Notes: generated by a model from the sequence alone, not told the origin. A stretch of DNA of 64,000 nucleotides from Ixodes scapularis (GCF_016920785.2 NW_024609879.1:14137145-14201144); one strand, 5' to 3'. Shown: positions 11,191-21,890, numbered from the stretch's first letter. Numbers and translations are program-made.

Positions 11191-12142
11191 TACACACCAA
11201 AGGTCAGCGAGCCACGGCGCTTAGACCTGATCACAAATTTACATTTGTTTTTCAGCAGGCCAGACTACGACGTGCTGTTGACACTACGAAGGAAAAACAT
11301 GTAATGTTCGACTGCTGGTCCTTTTTGGCACCAGAAGACCCTGAAGTGTATCTTTGCAGTGTGTGGGAAATGCCTAGAACTTTTTGGGCTTGGTGTTGAA
11401 GTGTTTCTCCACTGTTTCCTTACCCATTATGTAGATTCCGTGGAACAGTGGATTAGGCATTTGTCTCCAGTGGCACAGCGTTAAAAACATCTATCAGCAT
11501 CATAGCGAAGGAGCAGCGTTTTGCACAAATCCACACAGTGCTGCCTACTGCCGACCGTAAGTTGTCTTGGTACGCAACTGGTGAGCACTTTCATGCACTG
11601 CGGAATATTTTACTCATGTAGTGTCCCTAGATATGATTGGTGTTAAATGATTTAACCATTTCATTGATAGGAGCAAAATATATATGTATACAAAAAGTTT
11701 AACTTGAGATATTGATTGCGGCATTGTTGGAAGGCAACCCCGGCAGTGGTGACCAACAAGACATGGTTTTACTCTTTAAAAATGTTTGTACCACTCCTAG
11801 ACCCGTCTAAATGACATACTAGAGCCCCCATATTCTTCAGACTCCCGAGGAAAGGATCCGCGGAAGTTTCGCCTCAGGAACCCAATAAACGAATTACTGA
11901 TCCTTCGTGTTGTACGATTTCAAGGCGGCGGCCATTCAGAGGGCTTCCGTCGCGTGACATTTTCCAGCGGGCTGCTGAGGCGGCGCGCACAACTTCCTTT
12001 AGTACGAGGAAAAATAATATTTGATCCACATAAATCTATCGCGCCATTTTTATTTAAAAAAGTATGAGTATACTTTTTGACAGCGTTACAAATATCCAAT
12101 TGGTTCCAGCAATATAGTTGCCTCAAATATTTTTTGGCAAGT
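11191..12142. other. Spacer between mariner fragment and hAT copy 2
   Basis: No gene recognised. The immediate right edge (12143-12150, actaaccc) is the left target-site duplication of hAT copy 2. Confidence 0.5.
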
Positions 12143-13634
12143 ACTAACCCCAGACTTGTACGTAATCCGTTACAAGCAACGAAATTACTCGTAATCCCTT
12201 ACGTTTATCAGTAATTTAGTAACGGAATAATTACATATTTTCTAGAGTAATTTTAAAGTAATTCCCTTACATTTTTACGTAACGAATTCTTTGTAACCCG
12301 TTACATCTTTTTTTTTTTCAGGGCTAACCCCCAACCCTTCCCCCCCCTCCCCCCTCCCCGCCATTTTTCTAAAGGAATGGTTCCTTTTATTTTGGTAAAG
12401 TCGAGCGCAGTGACACTGCAAAGGGAGGCTTGGCACTCTTCAGTTCCGCAAAGCCTTTTTTTGAAATACCAAGCCCCTGAACCTATTTTTTTTATACCCT
12501 AACAACTGTGTCATAAAAATTCAAATAAAAATTTAAAAAGGGAGGGCGGGGGTCCCCTTGTCTTTTCTTTGCAATCAAAGACGGGGAGAAGAGGCCACCA
12601 AGTGACTGTGTGCCTCTTCCAGAAGCTCGAGGCGCAAAGTGTAGAGACAAGAATTAACAATGTCCTTCTCGGTTATAGTGACTTCAACCATTTTCATAAT
12701 GTCAAAACTCGAGAGAACGCTCCGTCTACCCTAAAATCCACATAAAGAGAAGTGATAATATCTGAAGGTGTTATTGCCACAAGCATCCTCGTTCGTTGCT
12801 ACACACTTATCATCTTCTCTTAGAAAACTGGATGAATATTATTTTATTTTGTTTTTGCTTCTCTCGCCTTATTTGACCTTGTGATAAAAGCTACTTACTT
12901 TTTGTAGTCCTACTTCTAGGATTGGCCCACTTTATTTGTGAATTCCAGCCAGGTTATCTACATCTTTCACTCTTTTTGTGAGTCAACTCTTTGCGAGCAC
13001 TTTGACAATGGTAATAGTTTTCTTTCTGCTTCTTCCTGTTGTTATCCCAGTAGGACGCATCTTATCTCAAGCAGGTATTTTTCCGAATAAAACATAATGG
13101 TGGCTGACGTAGACTTGATATTCTGGGCTTGAGCAGAAAGTAAGACTCGTGAGCGGGGCCACAGCGCGGCTTACTTAGTAGTCTGCCTTCGCTGCCCGTG
13201 GCTTCAGCGGAAGTCTTTCTTGAGAATACCGGAGTAAACTGCAGTCGGTTCGTGCTCCGTGCGTTTTTGAACGGCACCAAAAAAAGGTACACACGGCAAA
13301 CGTGCGTTTAGATTTCCTTGTTTTAACCGACGTACTAATTAATTGTTGTTATGAGTGGCCCTTTTTTTTCGATTACTTTTATTTATATGCTGGAAACTTT
13401 TTTTTATTCATCAACGTCTCAACCGAGGCTTGACCTGTTCAGAACCAAAGGAAGAAGAAAATCGAGCCAAACCTTATTTATTAATTAACTATCACCTTAC
13501 TGTTATAACTACGCTTTGCTATCGTCTGGGAATATATATGCCAGTATAGAAGTATGGACATAAATCAATTCTTATTCTAGTTTCGGCTAGATGTATGGCG
13601 ACTTCTACAGCTTCGCGATTTCGACAATGGAACA

Positions 13635-13763
13635 TTTTAGTAGATCGGCCCGATGACTCCGATAACAATATCCGATACTCCGCCGCTGACTTTGCGCATG
13701 CATCGTATCGTTATCGGGTGCCGTTATCGGGGGCATCGAAGGTATCGGAACGATCTACTAAAA
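13635..13763. mobile_element. 129-bp MITE with 13-bp perfect terminal inverted repeats
   Basis: The segment starts TTTTAGTAGATCG and ends with its exact reverse complement CGATCTACTAAAA. The interior is made of repeated GATA/ATCGG words (ccgataac, atcgttatcggg, ggtatcgg). It is nested in hAT copy 2 and has no counterpart at the same place in copy 1, so it was probably a later insertion. The superfamily is not clear. Confidence 0.7.
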
Positions 13764-13770
13764 CTCTCGA

Positions 13771-14110
13771 ATGAGCTTCGTTGTTGAAGCAATGGCTTCA
13801 ACAACAAAGCTTTGTTGTATCTTTGATGTAGATACTACATCTATTGATGCGGTGAAAAAGCTCAATGCAGAGCATAAAGCATTGATGAGGCACAATATGG
13901 CACTCCCATACAGTGCCTCAGTTCAAAGGGCGTTCAGCATAGCAGTCGACATATTCAGTAGGAAATGACGCAAAATGTCTGACAAGACTTTCGAGAGTTA
14001 GCTGTTGCTGAAAATACTCAATGCCATTAAATGAAACAGGTTGCAACAATCCCTTCGTTCCTTAATTGAAGACACTATTGTTGAAAGTAACGCCACGAAG
14101 GTGACGGATT
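13771..14110 (+). pseudogene. hAT transposase C-terminal dimerisation fragment (copy 2)
   Basis: The plus-strand frame reads ALMRHNMALPYSASVQRAFS then IAVDIFSRK, a stop at the TGA at 13966-13968, and after it RKMSDKTFES and a VESNATKVTDYF tail. This corresponds to the hAT dimerisation block, here with 'LPYSASVQRAFS' in the core. The internal stop and the absence of the DDE domain show it is not functional. It is the counterpart of 8761-8990. Confidence 0.8.
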
Positions 14111-14238
14111 ACTTTTTGGGGTAACGGTCCCTTACTTTTACGGGAGAGTAATTGTAATTGTAATAAATTACAATTTAGCTTTGAGTAATTGTAAATGTAA
14201 TTCCTTAATATTTTTCAGTAACGTGTACAAGTCTGACT

Positions 14239-14892
14239 AACCCCTTGTGGCGAATTCCACTGGGCATTTGGAAGCTCGCCGGGATCAGTTGACCAGATCC
14301 AGAATGAAGCACACGATCCGAACGGGATCGCGCCGCCTACTGGTCCCTGGTGGAACATGACCACTACTTCGGGATCGGCGGATGCCTTCCCGTCATTCAA
14401 CTGCCCGGGAATCCCCTTTCCTCGGTTGCCGCGGTCGTTTCGAAGACGTTTTCGCAATCGCGGCGCTAATACGTGTTTGACGCACGAGCGGCAGGAACGG
14501 CTCAGGAGCTTCTAGCAAAGAGAACCGGAATGCCCGTATACGCGGCAAAACCTTCTCTTCTCGTTCCTGGAAAACGAACCGGCTGTCGAGCGGCCATTAC
14601 GAATTCTTCTGAGGCGAGATGGGCGAGATCAGGCGAGATGACCAGGGAGAAAGAAAGTCACGCGTGTGCGCCGAGGGCTGGCCCGGCTGGCTTCCGGTTG
14701 AATTCGCCGAAATCGGGGGAGCGACTTTTCTCGGATCCAGATCGAGATCTGCAACGGGGGCTAATCCAAAACGACCAGTGGAACACGTCCATCTCGATCG
14801 CGATCGCCCCGAGGAATAGGCTCGCTCCAAAAAAGTCGATTCCGGCGCGCTCCAAAACGACCAATGGAATTGGCCATTAGGAAAAAGGGGTT
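14239..14892. mobile_element. Putative MITE with imperfect 35-40-bp terminal inverted repeats
   Basis: The left end AACCCCTT..GGCGAATTCCACTGG pairs with the right end CCAATGGAATTGGCC..AAGGGGTT (14860-14892). The inverted match continues inward as cattTGGAaGC against GCtCCAaaa. Internal blocks 'ccaaaacgaccagtggaa' and 'ccaaaacgaccaatggaa' repeat the subterminal motif. The interior is rich in GATC palindromes. hAT copy 2 inserted exactly at its left edge, so the ACTAACCC duplication overlaps this end. The superfamily is unknown. Confidence 0.5.
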
Positions 14893-15800
14893 TTTAATTC
14901 GACTGAACAAACGTTCTTTCAAAACTATTTTCTGCAATTTAAGTCAAGTATTGTAGAATCCAAATCTTTACTTACTTCATAAATACGCCAAGGTATCCAG
15001 TTGTGTATAAATTAAAAATAAACAGACTTACCTGCAGTTCAACTACTCTACTCAAGTTACTCTAGCTTAACTACTTTTCTAAGTAGTTCAGTAACTTTCA
15101 ATAAGATTTTTATTTTGGTAATTAGTCGTTTAGTTTAATTGTTTTTCCCGACTCAGGATGTAATAATGAGCGTTTGGCCAATCGTGGAAGGCCGATCACA
15201 GCGAGGCTTTTGGTCGCGCACTTCAGCGATCGCAGTGACCCAACCAATCGAGCTTGCTCTCTATGGCATTTCAGAAAACTAGTGAAGAGCGCGTATGTTC
15301 GCCATTGCGTATGCCTCTCCCGTTGGGAGAGTGCATGGACACCTACAACTTTGACCTTGGTATTCTTATCAAAGCTACAGGGATAGCTCTATCTGATATT
15401 AAAAAAAAAAGACATTATTTGATGCAAAAATCCCAATTATCACCGATTAAACCTAAATGTCCAATATATCGGACATTCAGTCTTGTGTATTTTTAGAGGA
15501 CTTTCCAGGCGCCAGATTTAAGATAGCGCCTCACGTTTCCGTACCCAACAACCAAAAACATAAATTGTACGGATATTGTATCAAATGTTTATTATCAGTA
15601 ATACAGATTAATAAAAAGAACATTTTCCTTCGCTTCCCATTACGAAAGACGTACTTGCAGAGCACACTGCTTTATTTCAAAAAAGTGAAAAAATCCCTTT
15701 GATAGTCCATTTCTTTACCCGTGACTTAATGTGGTAATAACTGATCATCCTCGCTGCCATATTTGCAACCCTCTCCCCCTCCACACCTACCCCATTGTTC
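14893..15800. other. Unassigned stretch
   Basis: AT-rich sequence. The segment at about 15040-15130 is rich in TAACTACTTT-like words as seen at some hAT ends, but no second end is found. No gene is supported. Confidence 0.4.
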
Positions 15801-15813
15801 GCGTTGTAAACTT

Positions 15814-16600
15814 CTAAAATCCCTGGACTAGGAACACCAGTATGTGTTTTTTTTTTTCTTTCTCACACAATTTACGGAAGGTGTCCTCTGATTCTTGCCC
15901 ATGCAGGAATGACATTAATGCCACTGGTTTTGTTGTCATACCATAGCACGTCGATCTGTTGTTCGCCACTACGAACCTCCGTCTCTGAGGTACCACGTCC
16001 TCGAGCCTTGAGCTGCCCTTCTGGCGACAGTTTTATGCCCTTTGTAAGCGGTTGTTCATCACTGTACCAGTGCCTGATATGTAATTACCGACGAGTGCTC
16101 TATCAGCGCTGGGGACGTAAAGTACCCGTGAAAGAAAAGCCTGGTACCACGTGGCAGTGTTTGTGCAAGAATTAAGACAGCCGATTCTGCAATTTCGGAA
16201 CTTTCCGGACTTAAGAAAGACTTATTTACCTGGTAAATCTCGAAATCAAGAATGAGGCCACTTGGATTTGCCAAAACAAAGTTATTAGTCCTGCCGGGCT
16301 TGGATTTCTAGGTAAAAATAGTCTTAGATGCGCTCTGCCACTAAACGGTATTATTTGCTAGTCGATGCTTGCCAGTTGCTCACGAGGAAGCTCGTGGCGC
16401 CCTTTCAGCACTTCTGCAATGAGGGGCCGGACCCTCCAGAGCATGTCCTCTGCTTTTCTTGATCAAAAAATGTTGAGGTCGTTCACAATCTTTAATTCAG
16501 ATCTGAACTGGAAATACCTGTCCAGCGACATGATGCTGTTAGAAAATATTGGCACTCTCGTTCGTTTCATCCAATATTATTCGATGGGAGAATAGCCCAG
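15814..16600 (-). pseudogene. piggyBac-like transposase fragment, frameshifted
   Basis: Minus-strand translations give, in order, MSLDRYFQFRSELKIVNDLN, WRVRPLIAEVLKGRHELP, IIPFSGRAHLRLFLPRNPSP, then in another frame GLILDFEIYQVNK, VLILAQTLPRGTRLFFHGYF followed by TSPALIEH, and finally VLWYDNK followed by PVALMSF. These are consecutive blocks of the piggyBac DDD transposase core: the 'PFRGR' motif, 'GLVLDFFLYQG', 'LPRGTKLFFDRYFTS' and the 'WYDNK' block. The catalytic Asp expected in 'FFDxYFTS' is His (FFHGYF). At least two frameshifts and several stops are present. No terminal repeats or TTAA sites were identified around it. Confidence 0.85.
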
Positions 16601-17004
16601 ACAACACGCGCGACATTTTAATTTATTAAAACTGTTCTGTTCACCCTTTTTTCAGGGCGGTTAATTGAGTTGAAAGAAAATGACATACCTATGCATTTCA
16701 CAATATGTAAGAAAATATATACTACAACCACGCGGATATGTGCACACAGGTCTTGAAACGCGTTCTGAAATGTTTGAAATGAAACTACAATTAAAACACA
16801 CTCACAGTACTAAACAACTTCGCTTCTGTAACCTTTTTTTTAAGGCAACAATATTTTTTTTGTTTATAGCACCCTTTCGTTGATCGTTTTATTGCTTAAC
16901 AAATAACAAAAAACGAATACTTGAAGATGTCATTGTTTGCCCGTTTTATTTCAAAGGCCGTTTCATGCACGCCGCTCGATGGCCGACTCGAGCATGGTAG
17001 CTAG

Positions 17005-17636
17005 GAATTCCGGACAAAAGCTCACCGGAACAAAGCTCACCGGACAAAAGCTCACCCATTTTTTAAAAGACCCGGACAAAAGCTCACCAAGAGAAAATTT
17101 AATGTTGGTCTTATAGAAAAACCAAGTTTAGAGAAGGGGCGATGAGGCTCCTTTTAGTGAATTTGGCCATCGCGAAGCGGCGTGTACGGATAAGTCAGGC
17201 GAGTTAACATTTTTGTAATGAGCCGCCGCAGACTGCCGCTGCGAAGCCGCGGGAGCGCAGCAAGGGGGCTTGGGTTAACACGCGCACCAGTGATACACGC
17301 GCGAAGCAGAAAAGCTTTTTTTTTTTTTAAGTAGCATTCCTATTTCAGTAAACTGCATATCTCTAAAGTGAGGCTCTGCTTCCTCTAAACCGCGCTTCAA
17401 TAAAACGTGCCCATTCTCTAAAACATGTTTCGACGAAATGGCATTCGATCAACCGTAGTAAACCCTTGCATGGGATGGGGTACAAGTTCACCTAAAAATG
17501 GTGCAATGTCCATCGTGTCCGCATTTTATTTCACTGCGTGTTTCACCCGGGTAGCGAAAAAAAATGAGGTGAGCTTTTGTCCGGGTCTGTGAAAAAACGG
17601 GTGAGCTTTTCTCCGGTGAGCTTTTGTCCGGTTACC
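17005..17636. mobile_element. MULE-like MITE with internally repeated terminal inverted repeats and 9-bp target duplication
   Basis: The left end contains four tandem copies of a CCGGACAAAAGCTCACC-type unit (17010-17094) and the right end three copies in inverted orientation (17574-17631). Flanks are GGTAGCTAG (16996-17004) and GGTAGCAAG (17637-17645), a 9-bp duplication with one mismatch, the length typical of Mutator-like elements. The interior (632 bp in total) has no coding potential. It sits inside the LINE C-terminal coding sequence, and the LINE reading frame joins across it. Confidence 0.75.
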
Positions 17637-17639
17637 GGT

Positions 17640-19540
17640 AGCAAGTAGCGGGAGGTGTCATTGTTCAAATTGTATCGAGAGAGTTTAAAAATAATTTTAA
17701 GTCTGGCAATTTCTCTGCGACTTGACTGTAAACGAGATTTAGTTCTTTAAGCAGAGTCTTTTTTGTGTTGTGTCGTTTACCTTCAGTCTCGGGGTTTTTT
17801 CAACCAGAAGCCCCCAAGTCAGTTCGACCATACCTCGCTAACATAAAACGGGCTGCCATTCTTTGTATTTTTTTGTAACTCATCAGTTTCCTTCTTTCTA
17901 TACGGATCTCATATAGCACAGACATATTCCAAAGTTGGCCTTATCAGGGTTGGCTATCCGGATAATTTATGTTATAGAAGTGTGCCTTATATTGCGTTTA
18001 AAGAACCACTACTTTTTATAGCTTTACGATGCAAACAATTTATATCCAGTTTCCATCTTATATCTGAGGCTATCGTTACCCGAAGTACTGTTAAAGACAC
18101 ATCTCCTAGTTTTAATGGTAAGTAAGAACGTTCTTTTACTTGTTAATTAAAAAAATACAGCCGTTTTTGGGTTCAACTTCGGTCCTTATTATTGACACCA
18201 GTTATCTACTGAGGCAAGCGACAAGTTTAAACATACCTGGTCTACAGGGCTACAAACTTTCGTGTAGTGCAGGCAGTCGTCTGAGAATAACCTAAGTGTA
18301 ATATTGGGACTCACTGTTTCCGCCAAATCGTCGGCGTAGCCAGAGTGTAAGATAGACAGTTGGGAAAAGGGACCATAGAAGCCTACCGCATGCAGCGCCG
18401 TGACCGGATTGTGTACTCATCTGCTTGCGGGTACCCCCGATTTGCGACAGATGGCGCTGCGGCGAGAGGAAAAAAATTGAAATCGGATTTCCATGGAACT
18501 CTATGGGAGAGTGCGCAAAATAAACCGAGAGCATGACAGTCCTCCATTGAAAATCCACGAGAAACCATCTCCGTCAGTTTAGCCGGTCGCCACCGGTTGC
18601 CCACCCGGAGTGAGAGTTCGCGGTGCTCCACATAGATGGCGCCACAGAAAAAGAGAAAACCGAGGGGGACACAATTCGGTCGCTCATTTGGTTCTCGTTT
18701 CCCCACCTGTCTATCTTACACCCTGGACGTAACATACAAATAACACTGGTCCCAAAACTGACATTTGGGGGCTCTGGGAAGCATCCTAGAGACAAACGAC
18801 GCAACACCATGAATAACTACAAACTGTCTCCTACTTTTAAGGCATGGTCTAATCCACTGATTGACATCAGAATTAACACTGTAACAATTTAAAATTCTGA
18901 TAAGTCCTTCATGGGATAACTGATTGAATGTTTTTGATATGTTTAGATAAATCGCGTCTATTTGTCCACTTCCGTTTGAAGAGCACAAAAAGTCATGAAA
19001 CGTTTGAAGCAACTGCGTTACCGTGGACAACCGTCGTCGAAATCCATGATGGTTTTTATAAATCAAAATTGCGAACTTTCAAAACAGTTGTGGAGGCCTC
19101 TGGAAATGATGTGGTCAAAAAGCTCACAAGAAATGCATGTTAATGAAATAGGTCTGTAGTTTGTTACATTATGCTTATCCTCCGATTCGTGAACTGGAAC
19201 AATCGCGGCGCGCAACAAATCACTGGGAACGCTATGCTTTTCTAAAGAGACCCGTAATATAATTGTTAAATATTTAAAAATCCACTCTGTTTTTTAGAAA
19301 AATTTAATAGGGATATTGTCCGGTCCAGGTGACTTTTTGGACTAAAATTTATTAATATAGTGGAACTCCTTTTTCAGTGATAGTGATGTCCGGCATAGAT
19401 TGAAGCGAGTTGGTACCTCCCGTTCTCAAATCCGCGGTGGTATTCGCGTCAACAAATAGGGAGCCAAAATATTCGTTGAACAGTCTGGCTATAATGTTCG
19501 GGTCTAAAATGTTTTCTAAATTTTCCGTAATATACTCCAT
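17640..19540 (-). pseudogene. LINE reverse transcriptase domain, split by a hAT MITE
   Basis: 19540-19352 gives IIARLFNEYFGSLFVDANTT and DITITEKGV before a KSPGPDNIP-like motif. 19066-18716 gives IYKNHHGFRRRLSTVTQLLQ, DAIYLNISKTFNQLSHEGLI (motif A, the Asp of 'DFSKAFD' lost) and, after a frame change, SVLGPVLFVCYV (motif B2). The hAT MITE 18341-18725 follows. Beyond it come DDLAETVSPNITLRLFSDDC (motif C, F-SDD) and LASVDNWC. The C-terminal third (17940-17640) contains RPTLEYVCAI and LSRYNLNNDTSRYL. Frames shift repeatedly. Confidence 0.85.
18341..18725. mobile_element. 385-bp hAT MITE inserted in the LINE RT
   Basis: The ends are CAGAGTGTAAGATAGACAG and the inverse of CAGGGTGTAAGATAGACAG, an 18/19 match. 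Flanks GGCGTAGC (18333-18340) and GACGTAAC (18726-18733) agree at 6 of 8 positions, consistent with an aged 8-bp hAT target duplication. There is no transposase remnant. The site lies between LINE RT motifs VLGPVLF and DDLAE. Confidence 0.8.
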
Positions 19541-19787
19541 TTTCCCTTTTAAAGGTCCAAGGTTTCGCCAGAATTTCTGTGGTGCCGTCCTTAGAAACTG
19601 TGGTAAAACTGGAGTAAAATAATGTCCTTCATACGGCTTTAATTTGCATTTTAATTAATTTGAAAGAGGAAAAGCGTTACCTTGGTTGGTATATTTTCGC
19701 TTTCGTCTTATTTTTATTCCATGCGTAACTAATAAATGTTCCTTGCAATCCACGGACGTTGCCTATAAACACTTTTTTTTTTCCTTT

Positions 19788-20640
19788 TTAGGGAAAAGTT
19801 GTATTGTCAACCACTAAGCAGTGGTTGACAATGTCTTTGAAATGGCACCATAGGTCATATACGTCCTTTCCGTCATGAACTTCAAATAACGACCAGTCTA
19901 TATCCAAGGTATCGACGTCGTCGGCATTGTTAAAGTTATGCACATACAGTACCGGACGCTTAGAGGCCACCAATGGTTATACAACATTGCGATTCATGAG
20001 CACTAATTCATCGTCTGAAATACCCTCGTGTAAAGACACAACAATGTCACTCAAATTTGTACCGACAAATGTTAAGTCCAGCATGGAGCCTGCAGTTTTA
20101 TTCGCTCGGGTAGCCTTATTTACAACTTGTGTTAGGTTCAGGTTAAACATCATACCAAGAAGCAATTCAGAGGATTTCACGTCTACGATACCAACCTCAA
20201 GGTAGCTCCAATCTATTTTGGGTAGATTGAAATCACCAGCAAAAATAAAGTTATTTTCGTTAATGAAGTTAGCAATGGCAAAATCGTAAATTATTTTCAC
20301 CGTGGACACTGGGGAATCAGGAAAACTGTAGACCACTCATATTACATACTTTTTGAAACAGAAAGTAATTTTGCAAAATACAATTTCGGTGTCTGGAAGA
20401 TCATTCATCACAAGGCACACGAATGATCTTTTAGAAATTACTGCAGCACCACATTCTCGTTTTTGGCGGCCTTTTCGGAGCACCTTGTACACAGGTGATA
20501 GTATTTCATCGTCTTTTATGTCTGCTTTAAACCGCGTTTCTGCCACAATGACTATGTGTGGATTGTATAGCATTGGTATGTGTTCTAACTCGCCAACTTT
20601 GTTCACGAGACTTCCAGCTTTCATATTGATAGCTCTAAGC
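19788..20640 (-). pseudogene. LINE apurinic/apyrimidinic endonuclease domain
   Basis: The minus-strand frames 20624-20337 and 20336-19977 carry the landmarks of the LINE endonuclease: NPHIVIVAETRFKADIKDDE (catalytic Glu in 'AET'), ECGAAVISKR, NFIFAGDFNLPKIDWSYLE (GDFN, catalytic Asp/Asn), SMLDLTFVGTNLSD and GISDDELVL. The last is normally SDH, so the catalytic His is replaced by Asp. A stop separates the two halves at 20337. The domain nicks target DNA in intact relatives; this copy cannot. Confidence 0.85.
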
Positions 20641-20689
20641 TGTTTTTTTTTTGTATCCCGTGATTGTCACTGATTTGGGCTTCACACCT

Positions 20690-21436
20690 TATCTCTCAGC
20701 TTTGTTCGGCTGGCGGTATTGTCTTCGTATACGAAAATGTCGTTATCAAATTTAATTTTTGTCGTCTAAAAGTTGAACTCAGGCCCGAACCGTTGTTTAT
20801 TTCTGTGCTCGTGCTTTCCCAAAGCATTTGGCGTCTACTTTGCGTCGCCTGTGACTAGTCCTTTTGTATAGAGATGATAGTACCTCTTAATTAGTAGGAG
20901 TTCTGAAATACCAGTATTTTTTCGTTGTTGTCCCGAAAGTTTATTATTATGAGCCGGGTTAATTTTTCACGATCTTTTTTTCTGTAGCCTATACATTCAC
21001 TCTACTGTTTCTATCTTTAAACTGAGGCTGACATGAAATATGTATTTAAGCACCGTGGATCGAACGTCGGCACTAGTTTCTTTTTCTGGATCAGGAATTC
21101 CCAAACACAATCAAGTTCTTTTTCCAAGACCTATCCTCCTTATTCATCAGTGCTTTGTGCTGAAGTTTTAGTGTTCATTGCAGTTGCTTTACCGTAGTAA
21201 CCAAGTTACCAATGTTTTCTTCGTTTTTTTGTACCTTACCCGATTTGGTTTCTATTTCATCAATTATTTTGTTCATCCAATAAAAACATGCTTGTAGTTT
21301 TGTTTGATTAGATTTACTGTCTTTCACGTCATCGCTCGTTTGCTTTTGGCGTTCGGGTACTTCTTTCGTCATTTTTCAAGATCTGTGAGGCCGGAGTTCG
21401 TCTCCGTATCCCCACAAAGCATTATCAACATCTATT
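20690..21436 (-). pseudogene. LINE ORF1: degenerate 2A-like start plus coiled-coil domain
   Basis: Starting at 21431 (minus) the reading is MLIMLCGDTETNSGLTDLEK. The GDTETNSGL segment (21387-21410) resembles the 2A ribosome-skipping consensus GD(V/I)ExNPGP with Pro-to-Ser and Pro-to-Leu changes. In another frame (21372-21175) a 65-residue, strongly charged helical segment follows (QTSDDVKDSKSNQTKLQ.. KIIDEIETKSGKVQKNEEN), predicted coiled coil, and then SWKKNLIVFGNS in the style of LINE ORF1 RRM-like domains. Stops and a frameshift disable it. Confidence 0.65.
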
Positions 21437-21766
21437 TTTGAAAAGAGTACACAACAGAACAAGACACTCTGGGGGACAGCAGCAAGAATAGAAACCTGTT
21501 GTCGCTTCTATAGCAGCTACCATAGTATCTGCTTCTAACCTGCTCGTTGAGAAACAAGAGCGGCATTTTAGTCTACTTGCTCTCAGCGTGGCTGCTGTGC
21601 CCACTGAAGGATCCTCAGTCTCACAATCAACGAGGACGGGAAAGCACGGACCTGGTAAACCAGATTAAGATTCAATGAAGATGCTGCCTTAACCTTATCA
21701 AGAGAACAGCCAGAGCATAAAGGGCTAAAGAGAAATCTTTAAACTAATGGTACGATCATGGTTGTC

Positions 21767-21890
21767 TGCAAAGGGTATACAGGAATGTCTACCTCCAAAG
21801 GGTATAGTATATACTTACCTCCGTCTTACAAACGGTATACGAGTATACCTGTCTCTAAAGGGTATATGGGTATATCTACTTCTGTCTTAC
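21767..21890. repeat. Degenerate tandem repeat of GGTATA-rich units
   Basis: About four units of 27-35 bp beginning 'caaagggtata..' and ending 'ctacctc' or 'cctccgtctta', arranged as two alternating pairs of roughly 62 bp. The stretch before it (21441-21766) has no recognisable feature. Confidence 0.7.

Larger units (their letters stand above)
12151..14235 (+). mobile_element. Non-autonomous hAT element, copy 2, with intact ends and perfect 8-bp target duplication
   Basis: The element begins CAGACTTGTACGTAATCCG and ends CGTGTACAAGTCTG, giving an 11-bp perfect terminal inverted repeat CAGACTTGTAC. It is flanked by ACTAACCC on both sides (12143-12150 and 14236-14243), the 8-bp duplication expected for hAT. 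Subterminal regions at both ends are built from repeated GTAAT/TTACA words. Coding content is limited to a C-terminal transposase piece, and a 129-bp MITE is nested at 13635-13763. The complete ends mean this copy could have been moved by a transposase supplied in trans. Confidence 0.9.
16900..21440 (-). mobile_element. Near full-length LINE (CR1/Jockey group) with two nested MITEs
   Basis: On the minus strand the order is: a degenerate 2A-like N-terminus and ORF1 coiled-coil (21431 to about 20700), apurinic endonuclease (about 20640-19790), linker and RT (19540-17650), then the C-terminal ..RANNDIFKYSFF end (about 16910). Two non-autonomous elements interrupt it: 18341-18725 between RT motifs and 17005-17636 near the C-terminus. 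At both sites, leaving out the MITE and one duplication rejoins the LINE reading, which dates the MITEs after the LINE. Many point stops exist elsewhere. The precise 3' end could not be placed. Confidence 0.85.

Noticed and set aside
16365..16595. 76-codon plus-strand frame
   Set aside because: Antisense to the piggyBac relic, whose minus-strand reading shows ordered transposase motifs.
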